DNA of 64,000 nt from an uncultured Modestobacter sp. (GTDB lineage: Bacteria; Actinomycetota; Actinomycetes; Mycobacteriales; Geodermatophilaceae): contig NZ_CANKUD010000001.1 in assembly GCF_947486615.1 (NCBI RefSeq), positions 62,001-126,000 of the forward strand, read 5' to 3'. The notes below the pieces were generated by a model. The model did no database searches and was not told the origin of the DNA. It was given only the letters and a program-made list of their open reading frames with translations. Positions 43,580 to 52,709 of the stretch are shown here, in pieces. Position numbers and translations under genes: made by a program. Numbering within the stretch: position 1 is the stretch's first letter; every line of letters starts with the position of its first letter.

Positions 43580-46363
43580 GTGACGCAGCACTTTGTCTTC
43601 CTGTTGCTCGGCATTGGTAACGGAGCGGTCTTCGCCGCCTTGGCCGTGGCCCTGGTGCTGACCTTCCGCAGCTCGGGAGTGATCAACTTTGCCACCGGGA
43701 GCGTCGCGCTCCTCACGGCCTACCTCTACGCCTTCCTCCGCCAGGGGGAGCTCATCGTGCTCATCCCGGGCTTCCCCACGACGCTCGACCTGGGCGGCGA
43801 GCTGCCCATGCCGGTGGCCCTGGCCATCTCGGTCGTCGTCGCCGGCTTCCTCGGGCTGGTGCTGCACCTGTTCGTCTTCCGCCCGCTGCGCAGCGCCCCA
43901 CCGGTGGCCAAGGCGGTGGCGTCGCTGGGCGTCTCGCTCTTCATCACCGCGCTGATCGCCGCACGGATGGGCACCACGATCGTCGCCGTGCAGCCGATCT
44001 TCCCGACCGACCTCTGGACCGCCGGGTCGCTGCGCGTGCCCTCCGACCGGGCCTACCTGGCACTGACGGTGATCGCCATTGCCGTGGTCCTGACCCTGCT
44101 GTTCCGGTTCACGAAGTTCGGGCTGGCGACGCGGGCGGCGGCCGAGTCCGAGAAGGGTGCCTACGTCAGCGGAGTCTCTCCGGACCGGGTGGCGGCCTGG
44201 AACTGGGTGCTCAGCTCGGCCATCGCCGGCCTCGTCGGCGTGCTCATCGCACCGATCGTCCCGCTGATCCCCGCCTCGTACACCCTGTTCATCGTCCCGG
44301 CGCTCGCCGCGGCGATCATCGGCCGCTTTCAGTTCGTCCTCTGGGCGGTCGTCGCCGGACTCGGCATCGGCATGCTCCAGTCGGAGACCCAGTACCTCGC
44401 GAGCACGATCGACTGGCTGCCCTCCTCGGGCCTGCCCGAGCTGGTGCCGCTGGTGCTCATCCTGCTTGTGCTGGTCGTACGGGCCCGGCCGCTACCGGGC
44501 CGGGGCGCGATCATCGTGCAGACCCTCGGCCGCGCCCCGCGGCCCCGGCGGCTGCTGCTGCCGACCGTCGTGCCCAGCCTCGTGGCGCTCGCCGGCCTCT
44601 ACCTGCTGACCAACCAGTGGCGGAACGGCCTGATCAGCACCCTCATCTTTGCGATCATCGGGCTGTCGATCATCGTGGTCACCGGCTACGCCGGCCAGGT
44701 GTCGCTGGCCCAGCTGCCGCTGGCCGGAGTCGGGGCGTTCCTGCTGCCCCCCATCGCCGACCAGCTCAGCATCCCGTTCCCGTTCGCCCCGATCCTCGCG
44801 GCCATCGGCGCCATGGTGATCGGCGTGGTGATCGGGCTCCCGGCGCTGCGGATCAGAGGCCTGACCGTCGCCGTCGTGACGTTCGCCCTGGCGTTCGCCC
44901 TCGAGGCGCTGTGGTTCCGCAACGGCGACCTGGTCGGTGAGGGCCTCAGGGTGCCGAACCCGGAGATCTTCGGCGTCGACCTCGGGGTGGGCATCGGCAC
45001 GGACTTCCCGCGCTCGGTGTTCGGCATCGTCTGCCTCGCCGTGCTGGTGATCGTCGGCGTCGGTGTGGCCAAGCTGCGCACCAGCCGACTGGGCTCGCAG
45101 ATGCTGGCGGTGCGGGCGAACGAGCGGTCGGCGGCCGCAGCCGGCGTCGACGTCGTGCGGGTCAAGCTCATCGCCTTCGCCCTCGGTGCCTTCATCGCCG
45201 GGCTCGGCGGTGCGCTGCTGGCCTACAAGTCCGGCACCGTCACCTTCGAGCCGTACACCGCCTTCGGCGGCCTGGCCTTCTTCGGCGTCGTCTACCTCAC
45301 CGGCATCACGTCAGTGTCCGGCGGGCTGCTCGCCGGGGTGTCCGCGGTCGGCGGCCTGGTCTACGTGCTCGTCTCGGAGGTCGCCTCGACCGCGCTCTGG
45401 TACAACGTCGTCGCCGCGGTCCTGCTGGTGCTCACGGTGATCTTCAACCCCGAGGGCATCGTCGGACCGGTGCACAGCGCGCTGGAGAGCCGCCGTTCCC
45501 GGAAGCTGCGCGGGGCTGCGCAGTCGATCGTCGGATCCCAGTACGAAGCGCCTGCCCCGGCGGCGGCGGTGGCCGAGGCCCGCACGCCGGCCGCGGACGC
45601 CGACCCCGCACTGCTGGAGGTCGAGGACCTCCGGGTCCGCTACGGCGGTGTGGTGGCCGTCTCCGACCTGAGCTTCACCGTCCGCGAGAACACGATTGTC
45701 GGCCTCATCGGGCCCAACGGTGCCGGCAAGACCACCGCCATCGACGCGATCAGCGGATTTGCTCCCGCCGCCGGCTCGGTGACCCTCAGCGGCACCCGGC
45801 TGGACGGGATGAAGCCGCACGAGCGCATCCGGTCGGGGCTGGGCCGCACCTTCCAGGCGATCGAGCTCTACGAGGACCTCACCGTCCGGGAGAACGTCGT
45901 GGTGGGCCTCACCGCCGGTGACGGCGGCGAGGGCGAGGCCCGGCTGAACCGGACTCTCGGCCTGCTCGGCCTGACCGACGTGGCCGACCGGCCCGCTGGC
46001 GAGCTGTCCCAGGGCCAGCGTCAGCTGGTGTCCATCGCCCGTGCACTGGTCGGCCTGCCGAAGGTGCTGCTGCTGGACGAGCCGGCCGGTGGGCTGGACA
46101 CGGTGGAGAGCCACTGGCTCGGTGACCGGCTGCGCGAGATCCGCAACTTCGGCGTCACCATCGTCATGGTCGAGCACGACATGAGCCTGGTGCTCAGCCT
46201 GTGCGACGAGATCCACGTGCTCAACTTCGGCGAGGTCATCGCCAGCGGCACGCCCGCAGAGATCCGTTCCGACCCGAAGGTCGCCCAGGCATACCTGGGC
46301 ACCACGCACGCGGACCTGGACGCCCACGCTGGCGCCCACGAGGTCCAGGAGGAGACCGTATGA
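43580..46363 (+). CDS. Fused branched-chain-type ABC importer: permease-permease-ATPase in one protein
   Basis: A 927-residue protein that joins three subunits normally made separately. Residues about 1-300 are a LivH-like permease (GVINFATGSVALLTAY near 33), about 325-640 a LivM-like permease (VTGYAGQVSLAQLPLAGVGA), then a 35-residue Ala/Pro linker and from about 675 a LivG-like ATPase with Walker A GPNGAGKTT (about 711), signature LSQGQRQLVSIARAL and Walker B LLLDEPAGG. The GTG start has GAAGGAG upstream. The ATPase partner follows with an ATGA overlap. Fusion ensures equal amounts of the parts. The probable receptor is the lipoprotein at 39636. Confidence 0.92.
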   Translation: MTQHFVFLLLGIGNGAVFAALAVALVLTFRSSGVINFATGSVALLTAYLYAFLRQGELIVLIPGFPTTLDLGGELPMPVALAISVVVAGFLGLVLHLFVFRPLRSAPPVAKAVASLGVSLFITALIAARMGTTIVAVQPIFPTDLWTAGSLRVPSDRAYLALTVIAIAVVLTLLFRFTKFGLATRAAAESEKGAYVSGVSPDRVAAWNWVLSSAIAGLVGVLIAPIVPLIPASYTLFIVPALAAAIIGRFQFVLWAVVAGLGIGMLQSETQYLASTIDWLPSSGLPELVPLVLILLVLVVRARPLPGRGAIIVQTLGRAPRPRRLLLPTVVPSLVALAGLYLLTNQWRNGLISTLIFAIIGLSIIVVTGYAGQVSLAQLPLAGVGAFLLPPIADQLSIPFPFAPILAAIGAMVIGVVIGLPALRIRGLTVAVVTFALAFALEALWFRNGDLVGEGLRVPNPEIFGVDLGVGIGTDFPRSVFGIVCLAVLVIVGVGVAKLRTSRLGSQMLAVRANERSAAAAGVDVVRVKLIAFALGAFIAGLGGALLAYKSGTVTFEPYTAFGGLAFFGVVYLTGITSVSGGLLAGVSAVGGLVYVLVSEVASTALWYNVVAAVLLVLTVIFNPEGIVGPVHSALESRRSRKLRGAAQSIVGSQYEAPAPAAAVAEARTPAADADPALLEVEDLRVRYGGVVAVSDLSFTVRENTIVGLIGPNGAGKTTAIDAISGFAPAAGSVTLSGTRLDGMKPHERIRSGLGRTFQAIELYEDLTVRENVVVGLTAGDGGEGEARLNRTLGLLGLTDVADRPAGELSQGQRQLVSIARALVGLPKVLLLDEPAGGLDTVESHWLGDRLREIRNFGVTIVMVEHDMSLVLSLCDEIHVLNFGEVIASGTPAEIRSDPKVAQAYLGTTHADLDAHAGAHEVQEETV

Positions 46364-47133
46364 CCGCCAGCCTCACCTCCCCAGGCGGCGCCACGGCGCT
46401 GGAGACGTCGCAGACCCCGGTCCTCGAGCTCCGCGGGCTGTCCGCCGGTCACGGAACCGTGCCGGTGGTCCGCTCGCTCGACCTCTCCGTCCCCGCCGGC
46501 ACCGTGCTCGGCGTCCTGGGTCCGAACGGCGCTGGTAAGACGACCACGCTGATGACTCTCGCCGGGCTCCTCCCCGCGCTGGGTGGCGAGGTGCTCCTCG
46601 ACGGGACCCCGTTGCCGCTCAACCGGCCGGCCAAGGTGAACCGGGCCGGCGTCGTCCTGGTGCCCGACGACCGGGCGCTGTTCACCGCCCTGACGGTGAA
46701 GGAGAACCTCGCCATCGCCCGCCGGTCGGGCGGACCCACGATCGACGACGCGCTCGATCTCTTCCCGGCGCTGCGGCCCCGGCTGACGGTCAGTGCCGGG
46801 GAGCTCTCCGGCGGCGAGCAGCAGATGCTGGCGGTTGCCCGCGGGCTGGTGCAGAAGCCGCGGGTCTTGCTCATCGACGAGATGAGCATGGGCCTGGCCC
46901 CGGTGATCGTCGAGGGGCTGCTCCCCGTGGTGCGCCGGATCGCCGACGAGACCGGCGCTGTGGTCGTCCTGGTGGAGCAGCACGTCCAACTAGCGCTGGA
47001 GGTCTCCGACCGGGCTATCGTGCTGGTCCACGGCAACGTGGTCCTCAGCGGCGACGCACAGGCGCTCGCGGCCGACCCGGATGCTCTCCAGGCCGCCTAT
47101 CTGGGTGTCCCGGACGGTGCTGCCCAGCTCTGA
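46360..47133 (+). CDS. Branched-chain-type ABC importer ATPase (LivF-like)
   Basis: A 257-residue ATPase with Walker A GPNGAGKTTT, signature LSGGEQQMLAVARGL, Walker B LLIDEMSMGLAP and switch His in VEQHVQLAL, all typical of LivF. AGGAGGAG precedes the ATG, which overlaps the stop of the fused protein. The substrate is unknown, as for the rest of the importer. Confidence 0.9.
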   Translation: MTASLTSPGGATALETSQTPVLELRGLSAGHGTVPVVRSLDLSVPAGTVLGVLGPNGAGKTTTLMTLAGLLPALGGEVLLDGTPLPLNRPAKVNRAGVVLVPDDRALFTALTVKENLAIARRSGGPTIDDALDLFPALRPRLTVSAGELSGGEQQMLAVARGLVQKPRVLLIDEMSMGLAPVIVEGLLPVVRRIADETGAVVVLVEQHVQLALEVSDRAIVLVHGNVVLSGDAQALAADPDALQAAYLGVPDGAAQL

Positions 47134-47182
47134 CGGGCTGGTGCGGCAGCGCCTCTGACACCGTGTCGTCCGACAGCGGTGT

Positions 47183-47210
47183 GCGGTGCCGGTCGGGTGA
47201 CCGGCACCGC
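47183..47210 (+). terminator. Strong hairpin after the importer operon
   Basis: A 12-bp perfect stem (GCGGTGCCGGTC and its complement) with the 4-base loop GGGT. A weaker overlapping hairpin (ACACCG...CGGTGT, about 47157-47182) could compete with it. No T-run follows. Confidence 0.7.
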
Positions 47211-47243
47211 TGGCCCAGTGCGTGGAGAGGACGAGGAGCGCCC

Positions 47244-47288
47244 ATGTCCAGGACCGAGGTCGACTGCCGCCACCCTGGTGTGCGTTAG
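47244..47288 (+). CDS. 14-codon leader ORF joined to the DUF2889-like gene
   Basis: An ATG with the strong site GACGAGGAG starts the peptide MSRTEVDCRHPGVR. Its TAG stop (47286-47288) directly abuts the ATG of the next gene at 47289. The next gene has no ribosome site of its own other than what lies inside this ORF, so termination-reinitiation is likely. It may be a coupling device or a regulatory leader. Confidence 0.4.
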   Translation: MSRTEVDCRHPGVR

Positions 47289-48278
47289 ATGTTGGCCCCC
47301 GCGCACGAGGGCCACGGGCCTCAGCAGGCGGCGACCTCGGTCGACGACCGACGACCGAGGTCGGTCCGGCGCACGTCCAACCTCGACCTCAGCACCCCCT
47401 CTGGACCGGCCGGGGATCTCGTACTCCGCGGAGCGGCTCGCGACTTGTGGACCGGTCTCGACGGAGCGGTCGAGGAGCTCGGCGCCGCGGAGCTCGACGC
47501 GGCGATCGACCTCTCCGGTCGTCCCGTGATCGGTGCGCTGCGCACTCGACCGGGGTTGCCGGGGCTGACCCGACTCGTCGGCGTTCCGGCCCTCTCTGGC
47601 TTCCGGGCGGCGGTCGGGGAGGCCCTGCCTGGTGAGGTTGGTGCCCGGACACTTGCGCACGCGCTGCTCGACGACATCCCGGGCGCCGTGGTCATCTCCG
47701 GCTACGCCTGGGTGGTCGGCCCGCCGGTGGAGGCGCCACCCCCGGGTCGCACGCCGCCGGCCGACGTGTGTTCCGGATGGCGCTCGGACGGGACGATGAT
47801 GCTGGCCATCGCGCGGTCTGGGGCGATGCCCCGGCTCTCCGGCCCGGCAGCCCCGCCGCTGGCCGACGCGGTGGACTCCGTCGGTTGGCACGCCATGCCG
47901 CCGCTGACGCCCGGGGACATGCGCCGGTGCCGGTTGATGGACGTGACGCGCGGCGGGGACATCCTGCGGGTCGAGGCGATGTTCCGGGACAGCTACATGG
48001 ACGCTGACGGGGACGAATCGGTGGTTCACGAATACGGGCTGTCCGCCGTGGTGTCCGCCGGCCGTCTGCAGCTGCTGGCCGTGAGGGTCGAGCCCCGGGT
48101 GCTGCCCTGGCAGGAGTGCCCGATGGCGGCGGCCAGCGCGGCGGCACTGGTCGGGCGGCAGGTCGGCACGCTCGGGCAGCACATTCGGGGCGCATTCAGC
48201 GGCACGTCGTCGTGTACCCACCTGAACGACCTGCTTCGTTCGCTGGACGACGTGCCCGTGCTCGCGGCCGGTCGCTGA
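47289..48278 (+). CDS. DUF2889-like protein, unknown function
   Basis: A 329-residue protein with two parts seen in DUF2889 proteins: an N-terminal RRTSNLDLSTPSGPAGDLVL (about 27-46) followed by VLRGAARDLWT, and a C-terminal CTHLNDLLRSL (about 310-320). No catalytic motif is evident. The family is often found near acyl-CoA genes. The first 25 residues are low-complexity, so the true start may be further in. It follows a terminator and a leader ORF, so it is probably a separate unit. Confidence 0.6.
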   Translation: MLAPAHEGHGPQQAATSVDDRRPRSVRRTSNLDLSTPSGPAGDLVLRGAARDLWTGLDGAVEELGAAELDAAIDLSGRPVIGALRTRPGLPGLTRLVGVPALSGFRAAVGEALPGEVGARTLAHALLDDIPGAVVISGYAWVVGPPVEAPPPGRTPPADVCSGWRSDGTMMLAIARSGAMPRLSGPAAPPLADAVDSVGWHAMPPLTPGDMRRCRLMDVTRGGDILRVEAMFRDSYMDADGDESVVHEYGLSAVVSAGRLQLLAVRVEPRVLPWQECPMAAASAAALVGRQVGTLGQHIRGAFSGTSSCTHLNDLLRSLDDVPVLAAGR

Positions 48279-48726
48279 CGGGTCGCGCCCGAGCGTGCTC
48301 ACGGTCAGCCCACGACCAGCCGACACGGGGTCGACGGGGATGTCGGCCAGCACGTCGGGCGTGCCGGTTGCGGAGCTGACGACGTGCCGCCTCGCAGGTC
48401 GCTCAGGTCACTTTCCAGCGATCCGAACCGGTGGCACGCAGAAGAGCCCCTCCGGTATTGGCGGGGGAGACCGCGGACCTCACAGTGTCGTGCAACGAGC
48501 GGATGTGGCGGCGCTGGGACTCCCGGACAGGTGACTGGGGCCGCCTGTCGGGAGGAGAGCTGCTGGTCGCGCGGGGCCTGGGAGACGTGCGACACCGGCT
48601 GCCGCTGGACAGGTTGTCCCGTACGGGGTGAGCGACGACGGGCGGACGGCAGTGTGCAGTCGACGACCGGCCCCCGGTGGTAGTCGCCGACCAGGCCGCA
48701 AGCTCCTCCCAGGCGCGTCGACCCCG
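48279..48726. other. Gap of about 450 bases
   Basis: No convincing gene. One rightward ORF (48431-48631, GTG start, 66 codons) has some coding character in its middle (RRWDSRTGDWGRLSGGEL) but no ribosome site and no family I know; it may be a remnant. No clear promoter or strong terminator for the leftward MMPL gene was found. Confidence 0.35.
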
Positions 48727-50931
48727 TCAGCGCCGGGGGAGTACCAGCTCGTCCTCGGGACCAGGCGCGAGCTCGCTTCGCTCGAGGGCGGAGCCTTCGA
48801 TGTCGACGTCGGGCAGTGCGCGGTCCAGCCAGCGCGGCAGGTACCAGGCGGCCTTGCCCAGCAGCGTCATCACCGCCGGCACGATCGCCATCCGCACGAT
48901 GAAGGCGTCGACGAGCACCCCGAACGCGAGAGCGAAACCGATGCTCTTGATGGTCGCGTCGTGGCCGAGGATGAAGCCACCGAACACCGAGCCCATGATC
49001 AGCGCCGCGGCGGTGACGACCCGGGCGCCGTGCCGGAAGCCGGCGATCACCGCCTCGCGCGGCTCGGCGCCGTGCACGTGCTCCTCCCGCATCCGGCTGA
49101 CCAGGAACACCTCGTAGTCCATGGCGAGCCCGAAGAGCAGGCCGATGAGGAGGATCGGCAGGAAGCTGAGGACCGGTCCGGTCTGCTCGACGCCGAGCAG
49201 GTCGGCCAGCCAGCCCCACTGGAACACCGCGACCAGGGCGCCGAAGGTGGCGGCCAGGCTGAGCAGGAAGCCGAGCACGGCCTTGATCGGCACCAGGATC
49301 GACCGGAAGGCGAGCATCAGCAGCAGGAACGCCAGGCCGACGACGACACCGAGGAACAGCGGCAGCGCAGCGCCGAGCTTTTCGGAGATGTCGATGCCGA
49401 GCGCGGTGTTGCCGGTGACCGCCAGCTCCGAGCCGGTGCTCTCGACCAGGCCGGGTCGCAGGTCGCGGATGTCGTTGACGAGGTCCTCGGTGCTGGCATC
49501 GGCCGGCCCGGCGCTGGGGACCACCGAGACGATGGCGGTGTCGCCGTCCTCGTTCGGGATCGCGGGGGTGACGGCGGCAATCCCGTCCAGGTCGCCGATC
49601 GCCGCGACGGTCTCGGTGAACGCGGCCTCCGAGTCGGGAGCATCGGCCGCGTCGACGAGCACGGTGAGCGGCCCGTTGAACCCGGGGCCGAAGCCCTCCG
49701 CGAGCAGGTCGTAGGCCTGCCGCTGCGTGGTCTCCTCGCCCAGGTCACCCTCGCTGGGGAGGCCCAGGCGGAGGTCCAGCGCCGGGAGGGCGATGACGCC
49801 CAGCCCGAGGACGCCGGCGAGCAGGACGGCAACCGGGCGACGGGTCACGCTGCGTGCCCAGCGGGTGCCGACCGACTCCTCCGTGGCCAGGGCGGCCTGC
49901 CGGCGGCGAAGGCCGGGGACCTTCCAGCGGTCGAACCGGTTCCCGGCGAAGCCCAGCAGAGCGGGCACCAGGGTGAGCGCGACGAGGACGGCGACGCCGA
50001 CCATGCCGGCGGCGACCAGGCCCATCGTGGTGAGGAACGGGATGCCGACCACGGTCAGCCCGGCGAGCGCGATCATCACCGTGAGGCCGGCGAAGACGAC
50101 GGCGCTGCCTGCGGTGCCGACCGCCCGGCCGGCGGACTCACGCGCGTCCATCCCGACGGCGAGCTGTTCCTTGTGCCGGACGCAGATGAACAGCGCGTAG
50201 TCGATGCCGACGGCCAACCCGATCATCAGGCCGAGGGTCGGTGTCGTGGCGGTCAGGTCGACGACGGAGGACAGCGCCAGCACGCCCGCCATCCCCGCGC
50301 CGACCCCGATCAGCGCCGTGAGCAGCGGGAGGCCGGCGGCGAGCATCGACCCGAAGGTGACCGCCAGGACGACGACGGCGACGAGGACGCCGATCGCCTC
50401 GGCGGCGCCCTGCGCGGGGACGGCCTGGGTCGCCTCGCCGCCGAACTCCACCTGCAGTCCGGCGTCCTCGGCGTCCTCGGCGACGGCGAGCAGCTGGGCG
50501 CGTGCATCGTCGGTGATCCCGTCGACCTGGACGTCGTAGGTGACGGTGGCGTAGGCGATCGACTCGTCGGGGGAGACGGCCTGGGTCTGGAACGGGTCGC
50601 TGACCGCGGCCACCTGCTCGGCGTCGGCGGCCTCGGCGAGCGAGGCCTGGATCGCCGCGGCGAGTTCCGGGTCGGTGACCGAGCTGCCCTCGGGGGCGGC
50701 GAAGACGATGCGCGCGCTGGCTCCGCCCGCTGCCCCACCGGGGAAGCGCTCCTGCAGGGTCTCGAGTGCGGTGACCGATTCGACCCCCGGGATGGTGAGC
50801 TGCGCGTCGGCGGAGCGGCTGAAGGCGCCGGCGAGGCCGCCGAGCACGGCGAGGGTGAGGACCCAGGCGGCGAGAACGGTCTTGCGGCGGTGGAAAGCCC
50901 AGCGTCCGAGACGGTTGAGAAAGGCGGCCAC
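48727..50931 (-). CDS. MMPL/RND-family membrane exporter
   Basis: A 734-residue transporter with two repeats of one plus five membrane segments. The first segment follows RRKTVLAAWVLTLAVLGGLA; the signature segments are IGLAVGIDYALFICVRHKEQ (about 213) and LIGLLFGLAMDYEVFLVSRM (about 600), each with the Asp-Tyr pair used in proton coupling. MMPL proteins export lipids or drugs. GGAG precedes the GTG. It is divergent from a TetR gene with two operators between, the classical arrangement for a repressed efflux pump. Confidence 0.9.
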   Translation of the reverse strand: MAAFLNRLGRWAFHRRKTVLAAWVLTLAVLGGLAGAFSRSADAQLTIPGVESVTALETLQERFPGGAAGGASARIVFAAPEGSSVTDPELAAAIQASLAEAADAEQVAAVSDPFQTQAVSPDESIAYATVTYDVQVDGITDDARAQLLAVAEDAEDAGLQVEFGGEATQAVPAQGAAEAIGVLVAVVVLAVTFGSMLAAGLPLLTALIGVGAGMAGVLALSSVVDLTATTPTLGLMIGLAVGIDYALFICVRHKEQLAVGMDARESAGRAVGTAGSAVVFAGLTVMIALAGLTVVGIPFLTTMGLVAAGMVGVAVLVALTLVPALLGFAGNRFDRWKVPGLRRRQAALATEESVGTRWARSVTRRPVAVLLAGVLGLGVIALPALDLRLGLPSEGDLGEETTQRQAYDLLAEGFGPGFNGPLTVLVDAADAPDSEAAFTETVAAIGDLDGIAAVTPAIPNEDGDTAIVSVVPSAGPADASTEDLVNDIRDLRPGLVESTGSELAVTGNTALGIDISEKLGAALPLFLGVVVGLAFLLLMLAFRSILVPIKAVLGFLLSLAATFGALVAVFQWGWLADLLGVEQTGPVLSFLPILLIGLLFGLAMDYEVFLVSRMREEHVHGAEPREAVIAGFRHGARVVTAAALIMGSVFGGFILGHDATIKSIGFALAFGVLVDAFIVRMAIVPAVMTLLGKAAWYLPRWLDRALPDVDIEGSALERSELAPGPEDELVLPRR

Positions 50932-50988
50932 GGTGCACTCCGAGGTGGTGAGGGACGGGGCTGCGGCGCGGGGGCGCCGAGACGCTAC

Positions 50989-51004
50989 CTAGCCGATCGG
51001 CAAG
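50989..51004. promoter_or_regulatory. TetR operator 1 (imperfect palindrome)
   Basis: CTAGCCGATCGGCAAG keeps the left half CTAGCC of operator 2; its core GCCGATCGGC is palindromic. It is 58 bases upstream of the exporter start. Confidence 0.6.
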
Positions 51005-51011
51005 CATGCTA

Positions 51012-51027
51012 CTAGCCGAAAGGCTAG
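51012..51027. promoter_or_regulatory. TetR operator 2 (perfect palindrome)
   Basis: CTAGCCGAAAGGCTAG is a perfect inverted repeat of CTAGCC around GAAA, 23 bases centre-to-centre from operator 1. The two lie between the divergent exporter and TetR genes. Confidence 0.7.
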
Positions 51028-51073
51028 GCGGCGCATGAGCCGTGTCACGTGGCGCGGCGTCTACTCTGTGCCG

Positions 51074-51688
51074 GTGACGAGCACACCTACGGCGGCGTCT
51101 CCCGGGCAGGCGCCGGGCAGTGGCCGTTCGCCGGGTGCGCAACGGGTGCTCGGCGCGGCGCTGGACCTCTTCAGCGAGCACGGCTTCGAGGGCACCTCGC
51201 TGCAGGGGATCGCCGATCGGCTCGGTGTCACCAAGGCCGCCGTCTACTACCACTTCCACACCAAGGACGAGATCCTGCTGGCTCTCGTCCAGCCCGCGAT
51301 CGACGAGCTGCTGATGCTCGCGGGCGAGAAGGACTCCGGTCTGCGGCCTCAGCGCGGGCGCGGCATGGACGTGGCCGGCTACGTCGACTACCTGCTGCGG
51401 CACCGCCGGGTCGCCGCGTACCTGACCCGCGACGCCACGGCAATGAGCCGCCCGGTGCTCGTGGAGAAGGGTGCCCAGCTACGCGGGCAGGTCGAGGCGA
51501 TGCTGCTCGGCGGTGACGCGGACGACCTCAGCACCCTCTGGGGCTCAGCAACGCTGCAGGCGCTCGCCGGCGCGCTGATGGCCGCGCCTCCGGACGTTTC
51601 CGAGACGTGGTTGCGAGAGGAGCTCACCGACCTGGGCATGCACCTGCTGGCCGGCTATCGGAAGGCCGCTCGTCGTCGTCAGACGTGA
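51074..51688 (+). CDS. TetR-family repressor of the MMPL exporter
   Basis: A 204-residue single TetR protein with HTH at about residues 17-60 (ALDLFSEHGFEGTSLQGIAD, then VTKAAVYYHFHTKDEILLA). The start is uncertain. The GTG at 51074 lies six bases after TACTCT (51062-51067), a good -10 box, so the mRNA could be leaderless. The ATG at 51035, only 7 bases from operator 2, would add 13 residues and has a poor ribosome site. Two CTAGCC operators upstream suggest that it represses itself and the exporter. Confidence 0.8.
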   Translation: MTSTPTAASPGQAPGSGRSPGAQRVLGAALDLFSEHGFEGTSLQGIADRLGVTKAAVYYHFHTKDEILLALVQPAIDELLMLAGEKDSGLRPQRGRGMDVAGYVDYLLRHRRVAAYLTRDATAMSRPVLVEKGAQLRGQVEAMLLGGDADDLSTLWGSATLQALAGALMAAPPDVSETWLREELTDLGMHLLAGYRKAARRRQT

Positions 51689-51754
51689 CGAATCGTCCCG
51701 CCCCGGCCCAGCGCTGGTGGCGCACCCTGGGTGAGGCGACCACGCCCGAGCAGG

Positions 51755-51815
51755 CGGTCCTACGGCGACCGCGCGGTGCTCTCCGGCGTCGACCTGAGCG
51801 TCGCCCCGGGGCAGC
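51755..51815 (+). pseudogene. Short remnant of an ABC ATPase N-terminus
   Basis: The frame reads SYGDRAVLSGVDLSVAPGQ, which is the usual start of an ABC ATPase before Walker A (normally SYGxxxVLxGVxLxVxxGE). It breaks off before the P-loop. No start codon or ribosome site is in place. The rest of the region 51689-51925 shows no gene. Confidence 0.4.
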
Positions 51816-51925
51816 GTCCACCCTCCAGCGGGGCCGGGACGTGCTGCGTCGTCCCATCCCTTGCCGACGCCCTGTTCCCGATCCGCCGGTCGCTGCTGGC
51901 GTCCGGAAGCTGACCGCGCAGCCGG

Positions 51926-52702
51926 TCATCGGTGCCGGGGCTGGCCGCTGCCGGCCCGGAGTCCTCCGTCGACGGGCAGGACCACCCCGGTGACGAACCT
52001 GGCGTCCTGACCGACGAGGAAGGAGATGACGTCAGCGATCTCGGCGGGTTCGGCGGCTCGTCCCATGGGGATGCGCCGGAGGAACTCCGCGATGTCGTCG
52101 GAGGGGATGTCTGCGGTCGCATCGGTCGACGTCAGTGACGGGGCGACGGCGTTGACCCGCACCCCGCGGCCGGCGAGCTCGACCGCGAGCGACCGGGTCA
52201 GGTTGACGAGCGCGCCCTTCGCGGCGTTGTAGCCTGTCATGCCCGCGTCGCCGCCGAGGCCTGCGACCGACCCGACGTTCACGACGCTCCCGCCATGCTC
52301 CAGGAGGAACGGCAGAGCGGCCTGGGTGACGAGCACGACCGACTCCACGTCGGCGGCCATCACCTGGCGCCATGCGGTCAGGGTCACCAGGTCGAACGCC
52401 GAGGAGAACGAGATCCCGGCGTTGTTCACCACGACGTCGATGCGCCCGAACGTGCGGTCGGTGGCGGAGACCATCGCCTTGACGGCAGCGGCGTCGGTGA
52501 CGTCGCAGGGGGTGACCAGCGTGTCGGGGGCGCGGATGAGGTCGGCCGTCTCCTGGAGGGCCGACCGACGGCGACCTGCGAGGGTGACCCGGAAGCCGTC
52601 TGCGGCCAACCGCAGCGCGGTAGCCCGCCCGATCCCTGAACCCGCACCGGTGACGACCGCGACGGGACCCGCGTCGCGCTCCACCAGGCCTGGCGTGCGC
52701 AC
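51926..52702 (-). CDS. Short-chain dehydrogenase/reductase at the end of the inositol operon
   Basis: A 258-residue classical SDR: VTGAGSGIGRAT, NNAGISFS, the serine in VGSVAGLGG and the active pair GYNAAKGA. The GTG at 52702 has AGGA upstream and is 7 bases after the stop of the isomerase gene. It may oxidise a polyol or inositol isomer, given its operon. Confidence 0.85.
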   Translation of the reverse strand: MRTPGLVERDAGPVAVVTGAGSGIGRATALRLAADGFRVTLAGRRRSALQETADLIRAPDTLVTPCDVTDAAAVKAMVSATDRTFGRIDVVVNNAGISFSSAFDLVTLTAWRQVMAADVESVVLVTQAALPFLLEHGGSVVNVGSVAGLGGDAGMTGYNAAKGALVNLTRSLAVELAGRGVRVNAVAPSLTSTDATADIPSDDIAEFLRRIPMGRAAEPAEIADVISFLVGQDARFVTGVVLPVDGGLRAGSGQPRHR

Positions 52703-52709
52703 CGACGTC

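Noticed and set aside
48628-51015. A 795-codon plus-strand frame
   Set aside because: It is the antisense of the MMPL exporter, whose membrane segments and motifs are unmistakable on the other strand.
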